Shown piece by piece: positions 25,225-34,966 of a stretch of 64,000 nt of DNA. Location of the stretch: NCBI GenBank assembly GCA_937925715.1, contig CALAMG010000028.1, forward strand, positions 1 to 64,000, written 5' to 3'. The stretch comes from an uncultured Collinsella sp. (lineage in GTDB: Bacteria; Actinomycetota; Coriobacteriia; Coriobacteriales; Coriobacteriaceae). Numbering within the stretch: the first letter of the stretch is position 1; each line of letters starts with the position of its first letter. The notes below the pieces were generated by a model. It was not told where the DNA came from. It ran no database searches and saw only the letters and a program-made list of their open reading frames with translations. A program made the position numbers and the translations under genes.

Positions 25225-25259
25225 GGGCTGGCTCTGGGTATCCAGAACCAGCCCCTTTT
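25225..25259 (+). terminator. Terminator after the 38-residue frame
   Basis: GGGCTGGCTCTGG-GTAT-CCAGAACCAGCCC then CTTTT. A 13-bp stem with one mismatch. Confidence 0.75.
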
Positions 25260-25306
25260 GGTGTTCGATGAGCCGAGTCGGCGTCTCTCACAAAAGTAAC
25301 TAGGAG

Positions 25307-28300
25307 CTAGCGAGGCCTATCCGAATTGACCTCATTGGCGGTGTCTTTTTCGAGCGCCGTGCGGCGGGCGCTGTAGGCGATGAGGCCGGCGCCTGCCGCG
25401 GCGAGTGCTGTAGCGGCTGCCGTAAGGGGAGCATTGACATCGCCCGTGCCAGCGAGCGCGCCCGCTTTTCCGGAGCGCTTGTTATTGCTGTGGTCCTTGC
25501 CACTGCCGGAGCTCCTTCCGCCGGAGCCGCCGCCCTCGTCAGTACCGCCGCCACTCGAGCCACCATCGCCGTCTGCTGTCATCGGGGCGTCGTGAAGTCC
25601 TGTCGTATCCGCGCTGTCGCATACGCCGATCTGAACTTCCGAGCGCTCGCATGCCGTGTCGGGCACATGAAGCTCGTGCAGTACGGCACCCAACGCCGAG
25701 TTTGCGCCCGGTCGAATTTCCTCGAGCGTTACGGGATCGAGCGCCACCAGATTACGCGCCTTCGCATACAGCGTTACGCGTTTGCCCACTTCGTCGCTCC
25801 AACTCTCGGGGATAATGAAGCTCATGCGGAACTGTGCCGTGCAACCCGGTGCCAGCACGGCGTTGCCGTTGTCGGCTACCAGCGGGTGCGTTGCAAAACG
25901 CGCGCCCAGCGTCTCGAGCGCGTATTTCACGCGTGCCATATCGTTGACCGAAGCGTCCTCGGCAAGTTCTGGATCGTAGATCGAAGCCATGCGTGCGTTC
26001 GCTCCGAACCCGATGGATGCGCTGGAGAACGGCTGGCTGGAGCCCTCTCGGTACAGATCGATCGTGCCGGCGGTCAGCAAGGTGTTGCCGTCGTTTCGCA
26101 CCGTGACCATGAAGGATTCGCCTGCTGCTCCGGGCACCACCGCGCCCGAGGTAGCGACCGCACCCGTCGGAGTGGCGCACGCCACCAAGGGCACTTCGAT
26201 GCCGTGCAGCTCTGCCTCGCTCTTCTCCGCGCTCACAATGTGCGTGGCGAGCGCGGAGAGCATGCCTCCCGACGTCAAAAATGTCGTTATCTGATCGACG
26301 GGATGGTCCAGCTCGCACATCACGAACGGCTCCGTGAACAGATCGCCTGCCAAGGTGCTGGCGAAGATGCGGAAGTGCTTACCCATCACTGCTACCGGGT
26401 TGCCTTCTTCGTCGTAGGTTTGTCCCACCTTGCCATCGGTGTTCTCTACGTGCAGCACGCACCGGCCGTTGTTGCTTACGCTAAACGATGCCGGGCCACA
26501 GCCTGCGGCACCCACGGGCTGCGTTGTAAAGGCCGATGCGCCTCGCGTCCAAGTAATATGCTGCAGTTGCTCGTTGACGGTTGCCAAAAAGCCCGAATGT
26601 TGTGGCCACGGCACCGTACGGGGTACCTTGGCGTCTGGTGGCATAACGCCCCAGCCCGCAATGGACTGGCCGATCACGGCGTACGATGCGCAGCCGCAAC
26701 CGTTTGCGGTCTCGTACGCAACGGGTGTCACCATTTTGCCGTTGATATTCTCGGGCTCGCCCAGCTCGATACTCGACGGTGCTTGCGGAAAGCGGAGAAC
26801 TTGGCGGAACGTCAGGCTGTCGCCCGAAACGTCCGACCACAGGGTAAAGCACTCCAGCGCAACCTCAGCCTCGCTGCCGAGCGCCTTTTCTGCGGTGGTT
26901 CCGCGGCGGTGGAGGTAGGCACCCGACAGGCGCCCGTCGACCAGCGTCTTGCCCACTGTGATACGCGGGCACTGCAGGCAATGGTAGCCATCCTCTTGCA
27001 GGCGGCCGCGCGAAATGCTGCGCCATGACGTATGCGACACCACGCGAACTCCGCCGTTGCTTATGCGCAGGCGCACAACGGACAGTATGCCGGCTGTGCT
27101 TGCCGCATCGAAAGGGGTGTTGTCGCCGTCGCGGCGCTCGCCCGAGACCAGCAACACGTAGGCGTCCTGGTTTCCTCTTCCGTCCGTATATTCCACTACG
27201 TCGAAGTCGTAATCGTATATGTCGTCGCGCTCCACGTCGCCCTCGCCAAAGCCCAGGGGGAAGTCCACGGGCATGGGGGCAGACCACGTGCCGTTTGCCT
27301 TTGTGTGCACCACTAGGCGCGAGCGGCCATTGTCGCCGTAGCGCACCGAGGCGATACGGAACAGGCATTCTACGCCGGCAATCATTGCCAGCTTCATGTG
27401 AGCTTCGCTGAGCACGCCAGGAAACAGCACGTTGTCGCTCGAGGGCTTGATGCCGCCACGCTCGTCCTCCGATACACCAGCAGAATTGGCGTTGGGGTCC
27501 GCAACGGCGTCCTTCGCCTGTCCGATATAGGTGTACGCATACATCGTTGCGGCATTTTCGTCATCCTCCATCAGGGCATGGACGAAATGTTCGACCTGTC
27601 CCGTGTCGTCGCTCTCTGCATCCGCCTCGAGCTCAATGCGTGTGACCGCTTGATCCCAATCGCGTACGATTGGTACGACGTTTACGGGGGTGGCTACAAC
27701 TTCGGCGCATGCGAGCAGCTCGGCATTGGTGACGATGGTGGCCGACGCGATAAACTGCGGCACATCACCTGCCTCGGCATTGCTGGTCGCGCCAAAGCAG
27801 GCATCCAGCGTGTAAGGCGTATCTCCACCCAACGCGAGCTCAGAGCGCTGGAGCACATACTGGTTGGCATTGTTCACCGACATATTCCACGAATCGAGGA
27901 GTGTGGGCCACGACCCCGACCAAGCCTTGGTGGTCCACTTGAACATTACGAACTGGAGTATCACATCGACATCGACGTCTGCACCTACGCGCAGTCGCGG
28001 AAGCTGGTGTCCATCTGCCTTCTCGTACCCAATGAACAGCGTGAGGGATGCGGCGCCGCGCACGGCAGACGAGGCGACGCCCGCAACGCCGGCTCCAAAG
28101 GTAACGGCAAGCCCAATCTGGATGGTGAACGAGCCCGATGTGTTTGAATAGTCAAGCGAAATGTTTTTAAAAAACGCCGCGCCGCTGCCGTGCGTGTGGG
28201 CACCCACGGCGAGCGCCAGCTTCGCCAGCACCCAAGGGTTGACGTTTAGGAAAAACGGCACCGGGCCCAAGGTGAACTGCTCGGTCCAGTTGAGGTCGGT

Positions 28301-29674
28301 TTTTACTTGGAAGAGAGCCTTAATATTGCCAAACGCCGGATCGTTGTTGTTGCCCCAAGTTTTGCCAACCCAGTCGTAGGCGAGCGATCCGTACACCTGT
28401 GTGGCGATATCCATCGTAAACAGCAGCGTGCAATGGTGGCGAAGGAGCTTAGTGTTCCTTGGATCGGTGCCCGAACCGGCACTCATGCTTTTGTACTGAT
28501 TCCACTTCCCCTCCATCTCGTCGAGGTAGCGGTTTGCCTGCTTGGCGCCCGACTCGCGCGGCGACTTCTTCCAGTATTCCGGATCCGGATTGCCCGAATC
28601 GTTCATGTAGCTGGCCGGTTTGTATCCGCTGCCAAACAGTACGTACCCGGCAAACGAGAAATCGAAGAGAATCGGAAACGTGGGCATCCAGCAGACGAAC
28701 TTGTTGCCGCCGATGCCGGGGAACGCCGCGGGGAAATCAAACGGAGTGATCTCTTGATCCATGGTGGTGGGGATGATGGTCGTTGAGCCCGATTCTGCCT
28801 TTGAGGCCGGTGCGGTGGCAACGGCCATGGGGGATGAGAGCGTGTAGGTTTTGCCCTGGTAGTCGAGCACAAAGCGCAGCTTGCATCCTTCCTCCAGAAG
28901 GCCCGAAGCTGCATCGAGGAACTTGTCTTCGAGTGTGAACGTCGCCAGATTATCCGAACCCGATGCACTGGCCTTGACTTGGCCAATTTGCGTGACGGTT
29001 TCGGGCGAGCTACCCGTGGCGGGCATTACCTTGTTGATGCACAGCGTTGCCTGCCCGCCCTGCGGCAGATGGGCCTGCACGGTAAAGGCGTGCGTGTTGG
29101 GCTGGTCGTTTGCTGCTTCGTCCGCTGGCATTGCCATAAACGTGGCGTCGGCGTACTGGATGTCCCATTCGTCGAATGTGAGCTGTCGAAAGTACGGCTC
29201 GCCGTCGGAAAGCGGACGTGTGGGTGCGGTAATGGCGGTGCCGCCCTGGATACGCGCAAGGGGAATCTCGACATCACGGTAGCCCGCCATGCTAATGGAG
29301 ATACCGCCGTTAAAGTCGTACGCGTCGAGAAGCGTTGCCTCGTCTACGTAGCCTTCCGAAAGAGACGCGACCTCAAAGATGGCCGTGCCTTCGTCATCGG
29401 TCGTGGCGGTGAGCCGCTTGCCTGTAGCATAGCGCGACGTGAGCGTGACCTGGACACCCGCGATGGGCATATTCTTGTTGGCGACGTCGACCACGACCAC
29501 ACCAAACATGGTGCGCGAGAGAACGAGCACCTTGAAGGGGTCCTCTTCGTCGGCGTATGCTTCGGTGGGTGCGAACGGCAATATGAAGGCGTTTTCGCTT
29601 CCCGGCACGCGCGGCAACATAATGCTCGCTAACGAGGACGCTCCGGCGACAAGTAACGAACGGCGATCAAGCAT
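25307..29674 (-). CDS. Large exported, wall-anchored surface protein
   Basis: 1455 residues from ATG at 29674 (GGGAG upstream; an in-frame TTG at 29770 is less likely). N-terminus MLDRRSLLVAGASSLASIM is a twin-arginine type signal, with a likely cut after AYA near residue 43. Residues about 48-140 look like a carboxypeptidase-regulatory-type beta sandwich (GVVVVDVANKNMPIAGVQVT). The long middle is beta-rich with no family I know. A Gly/Ser-rich linker precedes a sortase-type end: LAGTGD at 1407, hydrophobic helix, then SARRTALEK. LAGTG replaces the common LPxTG. Probably an adhesin or host-facing enzyme. A LuxR regulator gene lies upstream on the same strand. Confidence 0.75.
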   Translation of the reverse strand: MLDRRSLLVAGASSLASIMLPRVPGSENAFILPFAPTEAYADEEDPFKVLVLSRTMFGVVVVDVANKNMPIAGVQVTLTSRYATGKRLTATTDDEGTAIFEVASLSEGYVDEATLLDAYDFNGGISISMAGYRDVEIPLARIQGGTAITAPTRPLSDGEPYFRQLTFDEWDIQYADATFMAMPADEAANDQPNTHAFTVQAHLPQGGQATLCINKVMPATGSSPETVTQIGQVKASASGSDNLATFTLEDKFLDAASGLLEEGCKLRFVLDYQGKTYTLSSPMAVATAPASKAESGSTTIIPTTMDQEITPFDFPAAFPGIGGNKFVCWMPTFPILFDFSFAGYVLFGSGYKPASYMNDSGNPDPEYWKKSPRESGAKQANRYLDEMEGKWNQYKSMSAGSGTDPRNTKLLRHHCTLLFTMDIATQVYGSLAYDWVGKTWGNNNDPAFGNIKALFQVKTDLNWTEQFTLGPVPFFLNVNPWVLAKLALAVGAHTHGSGAAFFKNISLDYSNTSGSFTIQIGLAVTFGAGVAGVASSAVRGAASLTLFIGYEKADGHQLPRLRVGADVDVDVILQFVMFKWTTKAWSGSWPTLLDSWNMSVNNANQYVLQRSELALGGDTPYTLDACFGATSNAEAGDVPQFIASATIVTNAELLACAEVVATPVNVVPIVRDWDQAVTRIELEADAESDDTGQVEHFVHALMEDDENAATMYAYTYIGQAKDAVADPNANSAGVSEDERGGIKPSSDNVLFPGVLSEAHMKLAMIAGVECLFRIASVRYGDNGRSRLVVHTKANGTWSAPMPVDFPLGFGEGDVERDDIYDYDFDVVEYTDGRGNQDAYVLLVSGERRDGDNTPFDAASTAGILSVVRLRISNGGVRVVSHTSWRSISRGRLQEDGYHCLQCPRITVGKTLVDGRLSGAYLHRRGTTAEKALGSEAEVALECFTLWSDVSGDSLTFRQVLRFPQAPSSIELGEPENINGKMVTPVAYETANGCGCASYAVIGQSIAGWGVMPPDAKVPRTVPWPQHSGFLATVNEQLQHITWTRGASAFTTQPVGAAGCGPASFSVSNNGRCVLHVENTDGKVGQTYDEEGNPVAVMGKHFRIFASTLAGDLFTEPFVMCELDHPVDQITTFLTSGGMLSALATHIVSAEKSEAELHGIEVPLVACATPTGAVATSGAVVPGAAGESFMVTVRNDGNTLLTAGTIDLYREGSSQPFSSASIGFGANARMASIYDPELAEDASVNDMARVKYALETLGARFATHPLVADNGNAVLAPGCTAQFRMSFIIPESWSDEVGKRVTLYAKARNLVALDPVTLEEIRPGANSALGAVLHELHVPDTACERSEVQIGVCDSADTTGLHDAPMTADGDGGSSGGGTDEGGGSGGRSSGSGKDHSNNKRSGKAGALAGTGDVNAPLTAAATALAAAGAGLIAYSARRTALEKDTANEVNSDRPR

Positions 29675-29831
29675 CTTTGGCTCCCATCCCGCAAACATCG
29701 GAGGAAATAATCCAATTTTGCGAGAAGTCGCCCCGTGGCGGTAGTGCCGTTCAAGGGTCAAAACGTCCAATTTGAGTGCGCGAAAGCGTCAGGCCCCCGG
29801 AGCGCTTTCGATACGCCGGGCAGTCTGGCCG

Positions 29832-30836
29832 CTAGCGCAACATGTGGGCAATCAGCTCGGCGCGAGTTCCGATACCAAGCTTGGCATACACTCCTGATAG
29901 GCGGTTTTTAACGGTGCCCGGCGATACTCCCATGTGGCGTGCGATTTCGGCGTTGGTCCAACCGCGGCAGGCGAGCATGGCCATGGTGAACTCCGTGGTC
30001 GTTAAATCGTCGGCCACGTCCTCACCCGAATCGGGGTTGTGGATGCGCCGCCAGCCGTAGCTGAATCGATACGTAATCTCGATGATGCGAGCGAAATCGT
30101 CGGGATATTGCGATTTTAAGCATGCCTCGATAAGCCCCTGCAAAAGGCCGTGGTGCTCGCCAATGAGCTCGATAAGGCCGTCGGGGCGCGCAATGTCCCA
30201 AGCGGCTCCGAAATGTGCCTTTGCGGCGTCGATGTCCTTGAGGCTCATGCATGCCATGGAAGCCGCCGGGTGCAGGAACAGTTCCGAGATGGGATAGCTT
30301 CCCTGTTTCATGATCAGGGCATTTTCCACCATGCCCAGGCTGCGGCCGTATTCGCCGCGCAGATACAGGGCATGCGCCATCACGTAGCTGGCGAACAGGC
30401 GCAGGCCTTCGGGCAGATGCGCCGCAAGCGGATAAAACTCTTCGGCGGAATGCGGGGAAGGCAGGTGCAGCAGGACGCTCGCAGCGGAGGCGAACAGGAT
30501 ATGCGTGGCGTGGACGGCGGGCGATTCCTCGTCAGTTGGCGTATCGAGGATGCCCGCAAGGCAACGGCGGGCATCGGCGATACGATTGAGCGACAGACTG
30601 GCATATCCGCAGATAAGGCATGCGGAATAGCGCAGTGCGGGGTCGGTGGCGTCAAGATAGGGGCGTGCTGCCTCGGCGGCGAGCGTGGCCTGTCCGCGAA
30701 AGTACAGCGCTTCTGCCGTGGCAATGGCGCGCGAATCGGGGTCGGAAATGCCTGCAACCGCAGCGTCAATCTGCCCCGGCACAAAGGCAGTGCACATCAA
30801 CGGCATGGGAATGCGTGGGTAGCCATCGCAGTCCAT
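29832..30836 (-). CDS. LuxR-family transcriptional regulator
   Basis: 334 residues from ATG at 30836 (GGGAGATGG upstream; a start at 30863 is possible). The first ~260 residues are helical repeats, TPR-like (AAEAARPYLDATDPALRYSA, YLRGEYGRSLGMVENALI). The C-terminal ~65 residues are a LuxR HTH: LTTTEFTMAMLACRGWTNAE, IARHMGVSPGTVKNRLSGVY, KLGIGTRAELI. No receiver domain. It may control the adjacent surface-protein gene, 158 bp downstream. Confidence 0.85.
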   Translation of the reverse strand: MDCDGYPRIPMPLMCTAFVPGQIDAAVAGISDPDSRAIATAEALYFRGQATLAAEAARPYLDATDPALRYSACLICGYASLSLNRIADARRCLAGILDTPTDEESPAVHATHILFASAASVLLHLPSPHSAEEFYPLAAHLPEGLRLFASYVMAHALYLRGEYGRSLGMVENALIMKQGSYPISELFLHPAASMACMSLKDIDAAKAHFGAAWDIARPDGLIELIGEHHGLLQGLIEACLKSQYPDDFARIIEITYRFSYGWRRIHNPDSGEDVADDLTTTEFTMAMLACRGWTNAEIARHMGVSPGTVKNRLSGVYAKLGIGTRAELIAHMLR

Positions 30837-30903
30837 CTTCCATCTCCCATCAGGTGGCAACAATGCAGCAATTGTACTCCTGTTGCTCGGGACCCCTTTC
30901 GTT

Positions 30904-32055
30904 TTACTGTTCGGTTGACGCTGCGGATCGTTTTGGAAGGCTTACGAGCATGGTGGTCCCGTTCTCGGAACTTGCTTCGACCTCTACCGTGCCGCCGTGT
31001 AGGGCTGCAATCTCCCAAACAAGCGCTAGCCCGAGTCCTGCGCCGCCGTATGCCCTGCTGCGGGATTTGTCTAGACGAAAGAACGGCTGGAAGATGCTCT
31101 CTCGGTACTGCTTGGGTATTCCCGGGCCCTCATCTTTGACTCGCAGGAGCACGTGGCTGTCGCTGTCGCTGATGGAGACGTTGACAGTCGAGCTGGAGCG
31201 GCTGTAGCGGATGGCGTTTTCGACCAGGTTGAACACCAGCCGATAGAGGAGCGCATCGTTCCCGATTACTAAAGCGTCTCCAGCACAATTGAGGGCTATG
31301 CCATTATTCTCGGCAAGTGGCGCAAGGTCGGTGAGGACCTCTTCGGACAAGGGGCCAAGTTCAACATCGTCCTCGCAAGGAACGCTGCGGAGCTCACTCA
31401 TCTCGAGCAATACCTTGGTCATTCGAGACATGCGCTCGGTTTGTTCTTGTAGCAGGCTGAGCAGCTCGGCTGTTTCGGGTTGCAAACCGGAGTGCTCAGA
31501 GATGAATAGTTCAATCTGTGCTTGCATAAGGGCGAGCGGGGTGCGCAGCTCGTGTGCCGCGTTGCCGGTAAACTGACGCTGCGCAGAGAACCCTTCGCTA
31601 AGACGGGCGATCATGTCGTTGAAAGAGGCGCTGCATCGTTGTAGCTCGGTGGGCACATCTTCACTGAGTCTGATTTCGCTTAGGTTGTCAGGCTGCACGC
31701 GCTCAACCTGGGCTGCAAAAGCCCGCAGCGGTTTGAGTGCACGGCCGCTCACAAAGTATGCCAGCACGCCGCCAAGGAGTGTGACTCCAGCCGTGATGTA
31801 CCAGGTCGTCGTGCCAAAAGACTCCTGTGCGTCGTTTACGACGATCGTGACCTTGTCATCGGGGGTCGCTTTCGTCGGGTCGAACGCCTGGGGCGAATCT
31901 TCGCCGGTTGCGTTAAAGGCCGAGATGTTACTGCCGATGGCATCCATGTAGCGCATGCCCGTATAGCCGACCAGGCAGTTCGTCAGCACGCACGCCGCAC
32001 ACGTGAGCAGTGCCGTCATAATCGTTATGCGCCATTGCAGCGAAAGCCTTTTCAT
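30904..32055 (-). CDS. Sensor histidine kinase
   Basis: 383 residues. Membrane helices near residues 10-33 and 85-105 flank a short outer loop of ~50 residues, followed by HAMP (RALKPLRAFAAQVERVQPDN), H-box FTGNAAHELRTPLALMQ, N-box VFNLVENAIRYS, G-boxes VKDEGPGIP and GGAGLGLALV. Its ATG overlaps the regulator stop by 4 bp. The pair is divergent from the CXXC/4Fe-4S/TlpA operon, so that operon is a natural candidate target. Confidence 0.88.
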   Translation of the reverse strand: MKRLSLQWRITIMTALLTCAACVLTNCLVGYTGMRYMDAIGSNISAFNATGEDSPQAFDPTKATPDDKVTIVVNDAQESFGTTTWYITAGVTLLGGVLAYFVSGRALKPLRAFAAQVERVQPDNLSEIRLSEDVPTELQRCSASFNDMIARLSEGFSAQRQFTGNAAHELRTPLALMQAQIELFISEHSGLQPETAELLSLLQEQTERMSRMTKVLLEMSELRSVPCEDDVELGPLSEEVLTDLAPLAENNGIALNCAGDALVIGNDALLYRLVFNLVENAIRYSRSSSTVNVSISDSDSHVLLRVKDEGPGIPKQYRESIFQPFFRLDKSRSRAYGGAGLGLALVWEIAALHGGTVEVEASSENGTTMLVSLPKRSAASTEQ

Positions 32056-32726
32056 TCGCTATCCTCCATAACGTAGCCCTCTCCAATCCGATTGCGAATC
32101 GGGTCGTATCCCAAAGCGCTGCGTAGCTTTTTGCGGAGTGACGAGATATGAACGCGGGTTGCGTTGCTAAAGCTGTTTACGCTGCTATCCCAAACGTGCT
32201 CGATAAGCTCCTCTTGACTTACCGGACGCCCCTGATTAAGCATCAGGTATTCCAAGATTCCCGTTTCCTTGCGCGTAAGAGATAAAGCCTCGCTGTCCAC
32301 GGAAGCGATGCGCGCCTTGGTGTCAAAGCTGAGCTTTCCGCAGGTTAAAACTACGTCGCTTTGTGTAAAGCGTCTTAGGGTAAGGCTGCGAATCCTTGCC
32401 GCAAGCTCGTCCAGATGAAACGGCTTGGTGAGGTAATCGTTGGCGCCGGCATCGAGTCCGGCGACTTTATCTGATACTTCGCCACGTGCGGACAGAATCA
32501 GTACCTTAGTCTCGCAGTCGGTTTTCCTAAGTTCCCTGAGTACGGTCATGCCGTCGATGCGGGGAAGGTTGAGGTCGAGTACCACGAGGTCAAAGACTTC
32601 GACGCCCAGCAGGTCGAGCGCCTCCTGCCCGTCGTGGCAGCAGTCGACGCTGTACGCCAAGTTTCGCAAGCTGCGCGCGATTGCGTCACACAGCGCCTGC
32701 TCGTCCTCGATGATCAAAATACGCAT
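32052..32726 (-). CDS. OmpR-family response regulator
   Basis: 224 residues from ATG at 32726 (AAGGAG upstream; the frame runs 18 bp further to another ATG with a worse context). Receiver with IIEDE (5-9), Asp51 in LVVLDLNLPR, and Lys in NDYLTKPFH. OmpR winged helix with LTRKETGILEYLMLNQG and RVHISSLRKKL. First gene of a two-gene operon with the kinase. Confidence 0.9.
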   Translation of the reverse strand: MRILIIEDEQALCDAIARSLRNLAYSVDCCHDGQEALDLLGVEVFDLVVLDLNLPRIDGMTVLRELRKTDCETKVLILSARGEVSDKVAGLDAGANDYLTKPFHLDELAARIRSLTLRRFTQSDVVLTCGKLSFDTKARIASVDSEALSLTRKETGILEYLMLNQGRPVSQEELIEHVWDSSVNSFSNATRVHISSLRKKLRSALGYDPIRNRIGEGYVMEDSE

Positions 32727-32816
32727 AACGGTCTCCTTGCACATTCCAAATCGCGCTTAACACGGATTTTATAGCCGATATGGTCCAATGGTCGCGTAAC
32801 GAAAGGAGTGGTCAGG

Positions 32817-32963
32817 TTGTTCAAAGCGGTAAAACCCGTGGTACAGGTCGCTTTGTTGATCGTCGGAATTGCCATGGTGTGCTTTGGCGTTATGCGTGGC
32901 GAGGCGGATGCCGTGCTGGCCAAAGCGATTAGGCTGTGCTTGGAGTGTATCGGAATTGGATAA
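32817..32963 (+). CDS. CD1871A-family CXXC small protein
   Basis: 48 residues from TTG with AAAGGAG 8 bp upstream (a GTG at 32808 is too close to that site). One membrane helix (VVQVALLIVGIAMVCFGV) followed by RGEADAVLAKAIRLCLEC and a final IGIG. The CLECIGIG end is the hallmark of this family, which occurs just before a 4Fe-4S membrane protein and a TlpA protein. It probably serves as a membrane thiol carrier (inference). It overlaps the next gene by 8 bp. Confidence 0.75.
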   Translation: MFKAVKPVVQVALLIVGIAMVCFGVMRGEADAVLAKAIRLCLECIGIG

Positions 32964-33858
32964 AAGAGAAAACACTGCGTCGCATGTTTTGGCTCGATTT
33001 CGCGGATTCATTCAGGCGGCGGCGACGCTCGTCACCAACATTCACCTGCCGAACTTTGCCAAAGGCGGCATCTATCAGGGCGCGGGAAAAACCGTCTGCG
33101 TGCCTGGACTTAACTGCTATTCGTGCCCCGCGGCATCGGGTGCGTGCCCCATCGGGTCGTTCCAGTCGGTAGTAGGTTCATCCAAGTTCAACTTTTCTTA
33201 CTATGTTACCGGTACGCTCATTTTGCTCGGCGTGCTGCTGGGACGCTTTGTATGCGGCTTTCTGTGCCCGTTTGGCTGGCTGCAGGAGCTGCTTCATAAG
33301 ATTCCCGGCAAAAAGTTCTCCACGAAAAAGCTCAAGCCGCTCACGTACATCAAGTACGTCGTGCTGCTGTTTGCCGTGGTGCTGCTGCCCGTCTTGGTGG
33401 TTAACGACGTGGGCATGGGCGACCCGTTCTTTTGTAAGTACATCTGTCCACAGGGTGTGCTCGAGGGCGCCATTCCGCTGGCCATTGCCAACGCCGGCAT
33501 TCGATCTGCGCTGGGGCAGCTCTTTACTTGGAAACTTGCCGTTCTCATTGCCGTGGTAGTGCTGAGCGTTTTGTTCTACCGCCCCTTCTGCAAATGGATT
33601 TGCCCGCTCGGCGCATTCTATGCGCTCATGAATAGGGTGTCCTTGTTGGGGATTCAGGTTGACGCGTGCAAATGCGTCTCGTGCGGCAAGTGTTCAAGGG
33701 TTTGTCAGATGGACGTTGATGTGGTCCGCGCGCCCAATCATGCCGAATGTATCCGGTGCGGAAAGTGCATCGGGGCCTGTCCTGTCGATGCCATCAGCTA
33801 TCGCTATGGCCTGGATGTGTCGGCGGAAAAGCTTCCCTTGACCGTCGATAAAAAGTAA
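32956..33858 (+). CDS. Membrane 4Fe-4S ferredoxin-type protein (NapH-like)
   Basis: 300 residues from TTG at 32956 (GGAG 10 bp upstream, overlapping the CXXC gene). Four or five membrane helices carry the paired motifs FVCGFLCPFGWLQEL, CKYICPQGVLEGAIP and FCKWICPLGAFYAL. The C-terminus has two [4Fe-4S] clusters, CVSCGKCSRVCQMDVD and CIRCGKCIGACPVD. An early CVPGLNCYSCPAASGACPIG may bind a further cluster or metal. It would pass electrons from inside to a membrane or outer thiol partner; downstream TlpA is that candidate. Confidence 0.85.
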   Translation: MDKRENTASHVLARFRGFIQAAATLVTNIHLPNFAKGGIYQGAGKTVCVPGLNCYSCPAASGACPIGSFQSVVGSSKFNFSYYVTGTLILLGVLLGRFVCGFLCPFGWLQELLHKIPGKKFSTKKLKPLTYIKYVVLLFAVVLLPVLVVNDVGMGDPFFCKYICPQGVLEGAIPLAIANAGIRSALGQLFTWKLAVLIAVVVLSVLFYRPFCKWICPLGAFYALMNRVSLLGIQVDACKCVSCGKCSRVCQMDVDVVRAPNHAECIRCGKCIGACPVDAISYRYGLDVSAEKLPLTVDKK

Positions 33859-33887
33859 ACAAGCTTCGACAAAACGGAGGAATGACT

Positions 33888-34859
33888 ATGAAGCTTTCTA
33901 AGATTGCGGCCCTGTTTATGGTGCCGGTACTGGCCTTGTGTCTTGTGGCGTGCTCGGCACCTGGTGGCAATGCGAGCGAATCTGCGGGCTCCGATCCTAA
34001 GATCGCAGAACTCACTGCGCAGAAGCCGACCAATGCCGACGAGGCCGCCGAGTTGTATGCAAAACTCATGCAGAAGGAGAACGATATCTTTTCGAGTGAT
34101 AATGCGCTGTGGGAAAAGGTATTCAATGCGGCAAATAAAGACTCGACAATGATTGAGGACGGCAGCAATTACGGCGATTTCCTGCTCAAGACCATCGACG
34201 GCGCCAAGGATAAGTTTACGGCGGATGAGCTTAAGACGCTCAAGGCCGGTGCACAGCAGATCAAGGAGATCGAGGACAAGCTCGAGAGCTTGGAGAAGGA
34301 GTTCCCCGGCTGTGGAAGCACGCCGAGCGCAGGCGAGAGCGTCGACGCTTCGACCGCTGGCATGACGGCTGGTGCCAATGCTTCGAGCGAGGCGACGAAG
34401 TTCCCCAGCTTTACGGGCAAAGACCTGGATGGCAACGACGTGAGCAGCGACGAGCTGTTCTCTAAGAACAAGGTCACCGTCATGAACTTCTGGTTCACCA
34501 CTTGCAAGCCGTGCGTGGGTGAGTTGGGCGACCTTGAGGACCTGAATAAGGAGCTTGCCAAGAAGGGCGGCCAGGTCGTGGGCGTCAATTCCTTTACGCT
34601 TGATGGCAACAAGGGTGAGATTGCAGATGCCAAGGACGTGCTGAGCAAGAAGGGCGTGACATATAAGAACATCTGGTTCAAGTCGGATAGCGAGGCCGGT
34701 AAGTTTACGTCAAATTTGTTCTCGTTCCCGACAACGTATGTCATCGATCAGAATGGCAACATCGTAGGGGAGCCCATCGTGGGCGCCATCAGCTCCGCCG
34801 AGCAGCGTGCAGCACTCGACAAGCTTATCGACCAGGCGATTGCAAATAGCGAGCAGTAA
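33888..34859 (+). CDS. TlpA-family thiol-disulfide lipoprotein
   Basis: 323 residues from the second ATG (33888; spacing to CGGAGG favours it over 33882). Lipoprotein signal: ALCLVAC with Cys22. Residues ~35-150 are helical, of unknown role. The C-terminal thioredoxin domain has FWFTTCKPCVGELGDL (the CKPC active site near residue 206-209) and cis-Pro FPTTYVIDQNG. Last gene of the redox operon; it reduces or oxidises exported thiols. A terminator follows. Confidence 0.88.
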   Translation: MKLSKIAALFMVPVLALCLVACSAPGGNASESAGSDPKIAELTAQKPTNADEAAELYAKLMQKENDIFSSDNALWEKVFNAANKDSTMIEDGSNYGDFLLKTIDGAKDKFTADELKTLKAGAQQIKEIEDKLESLEKEFPGCGSTPSAGESVDASTAGMTAGANASSEATKFPSFTGKDLDGNDVSSDELFSKNKVTVMNFWFTTCKPCVGELGDLEDLNKELAKKGGQVVGVNSFTLDGNKGEIADAKDVLSKKGVTYKNIWFKSDSEAGKFTSNLFSFPTTYVIDQNGNIVGEPIVGAISSAEQRAALDKLIDQAIANSEQ

Positions 34860-34939
34860 AAAACGCGTAAAGCATAGCGAGGATCGTGCGCCGCTGTGCG
34901 AAGTAGTCCGCTGCCTTTCAAGATAAGCTCCACCATATA

Positions 34940-34966
34940 GAGGTCCCGCTTGGGACCTCTTCTTTT
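34940..34966 (+). terminator. Terminator after the TlpA gene
   Basis: GAGGTCCC-GCTT-GGGACCTC followed by TTCTTTT, 80 bp past the stop. Confidence 0.8.
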
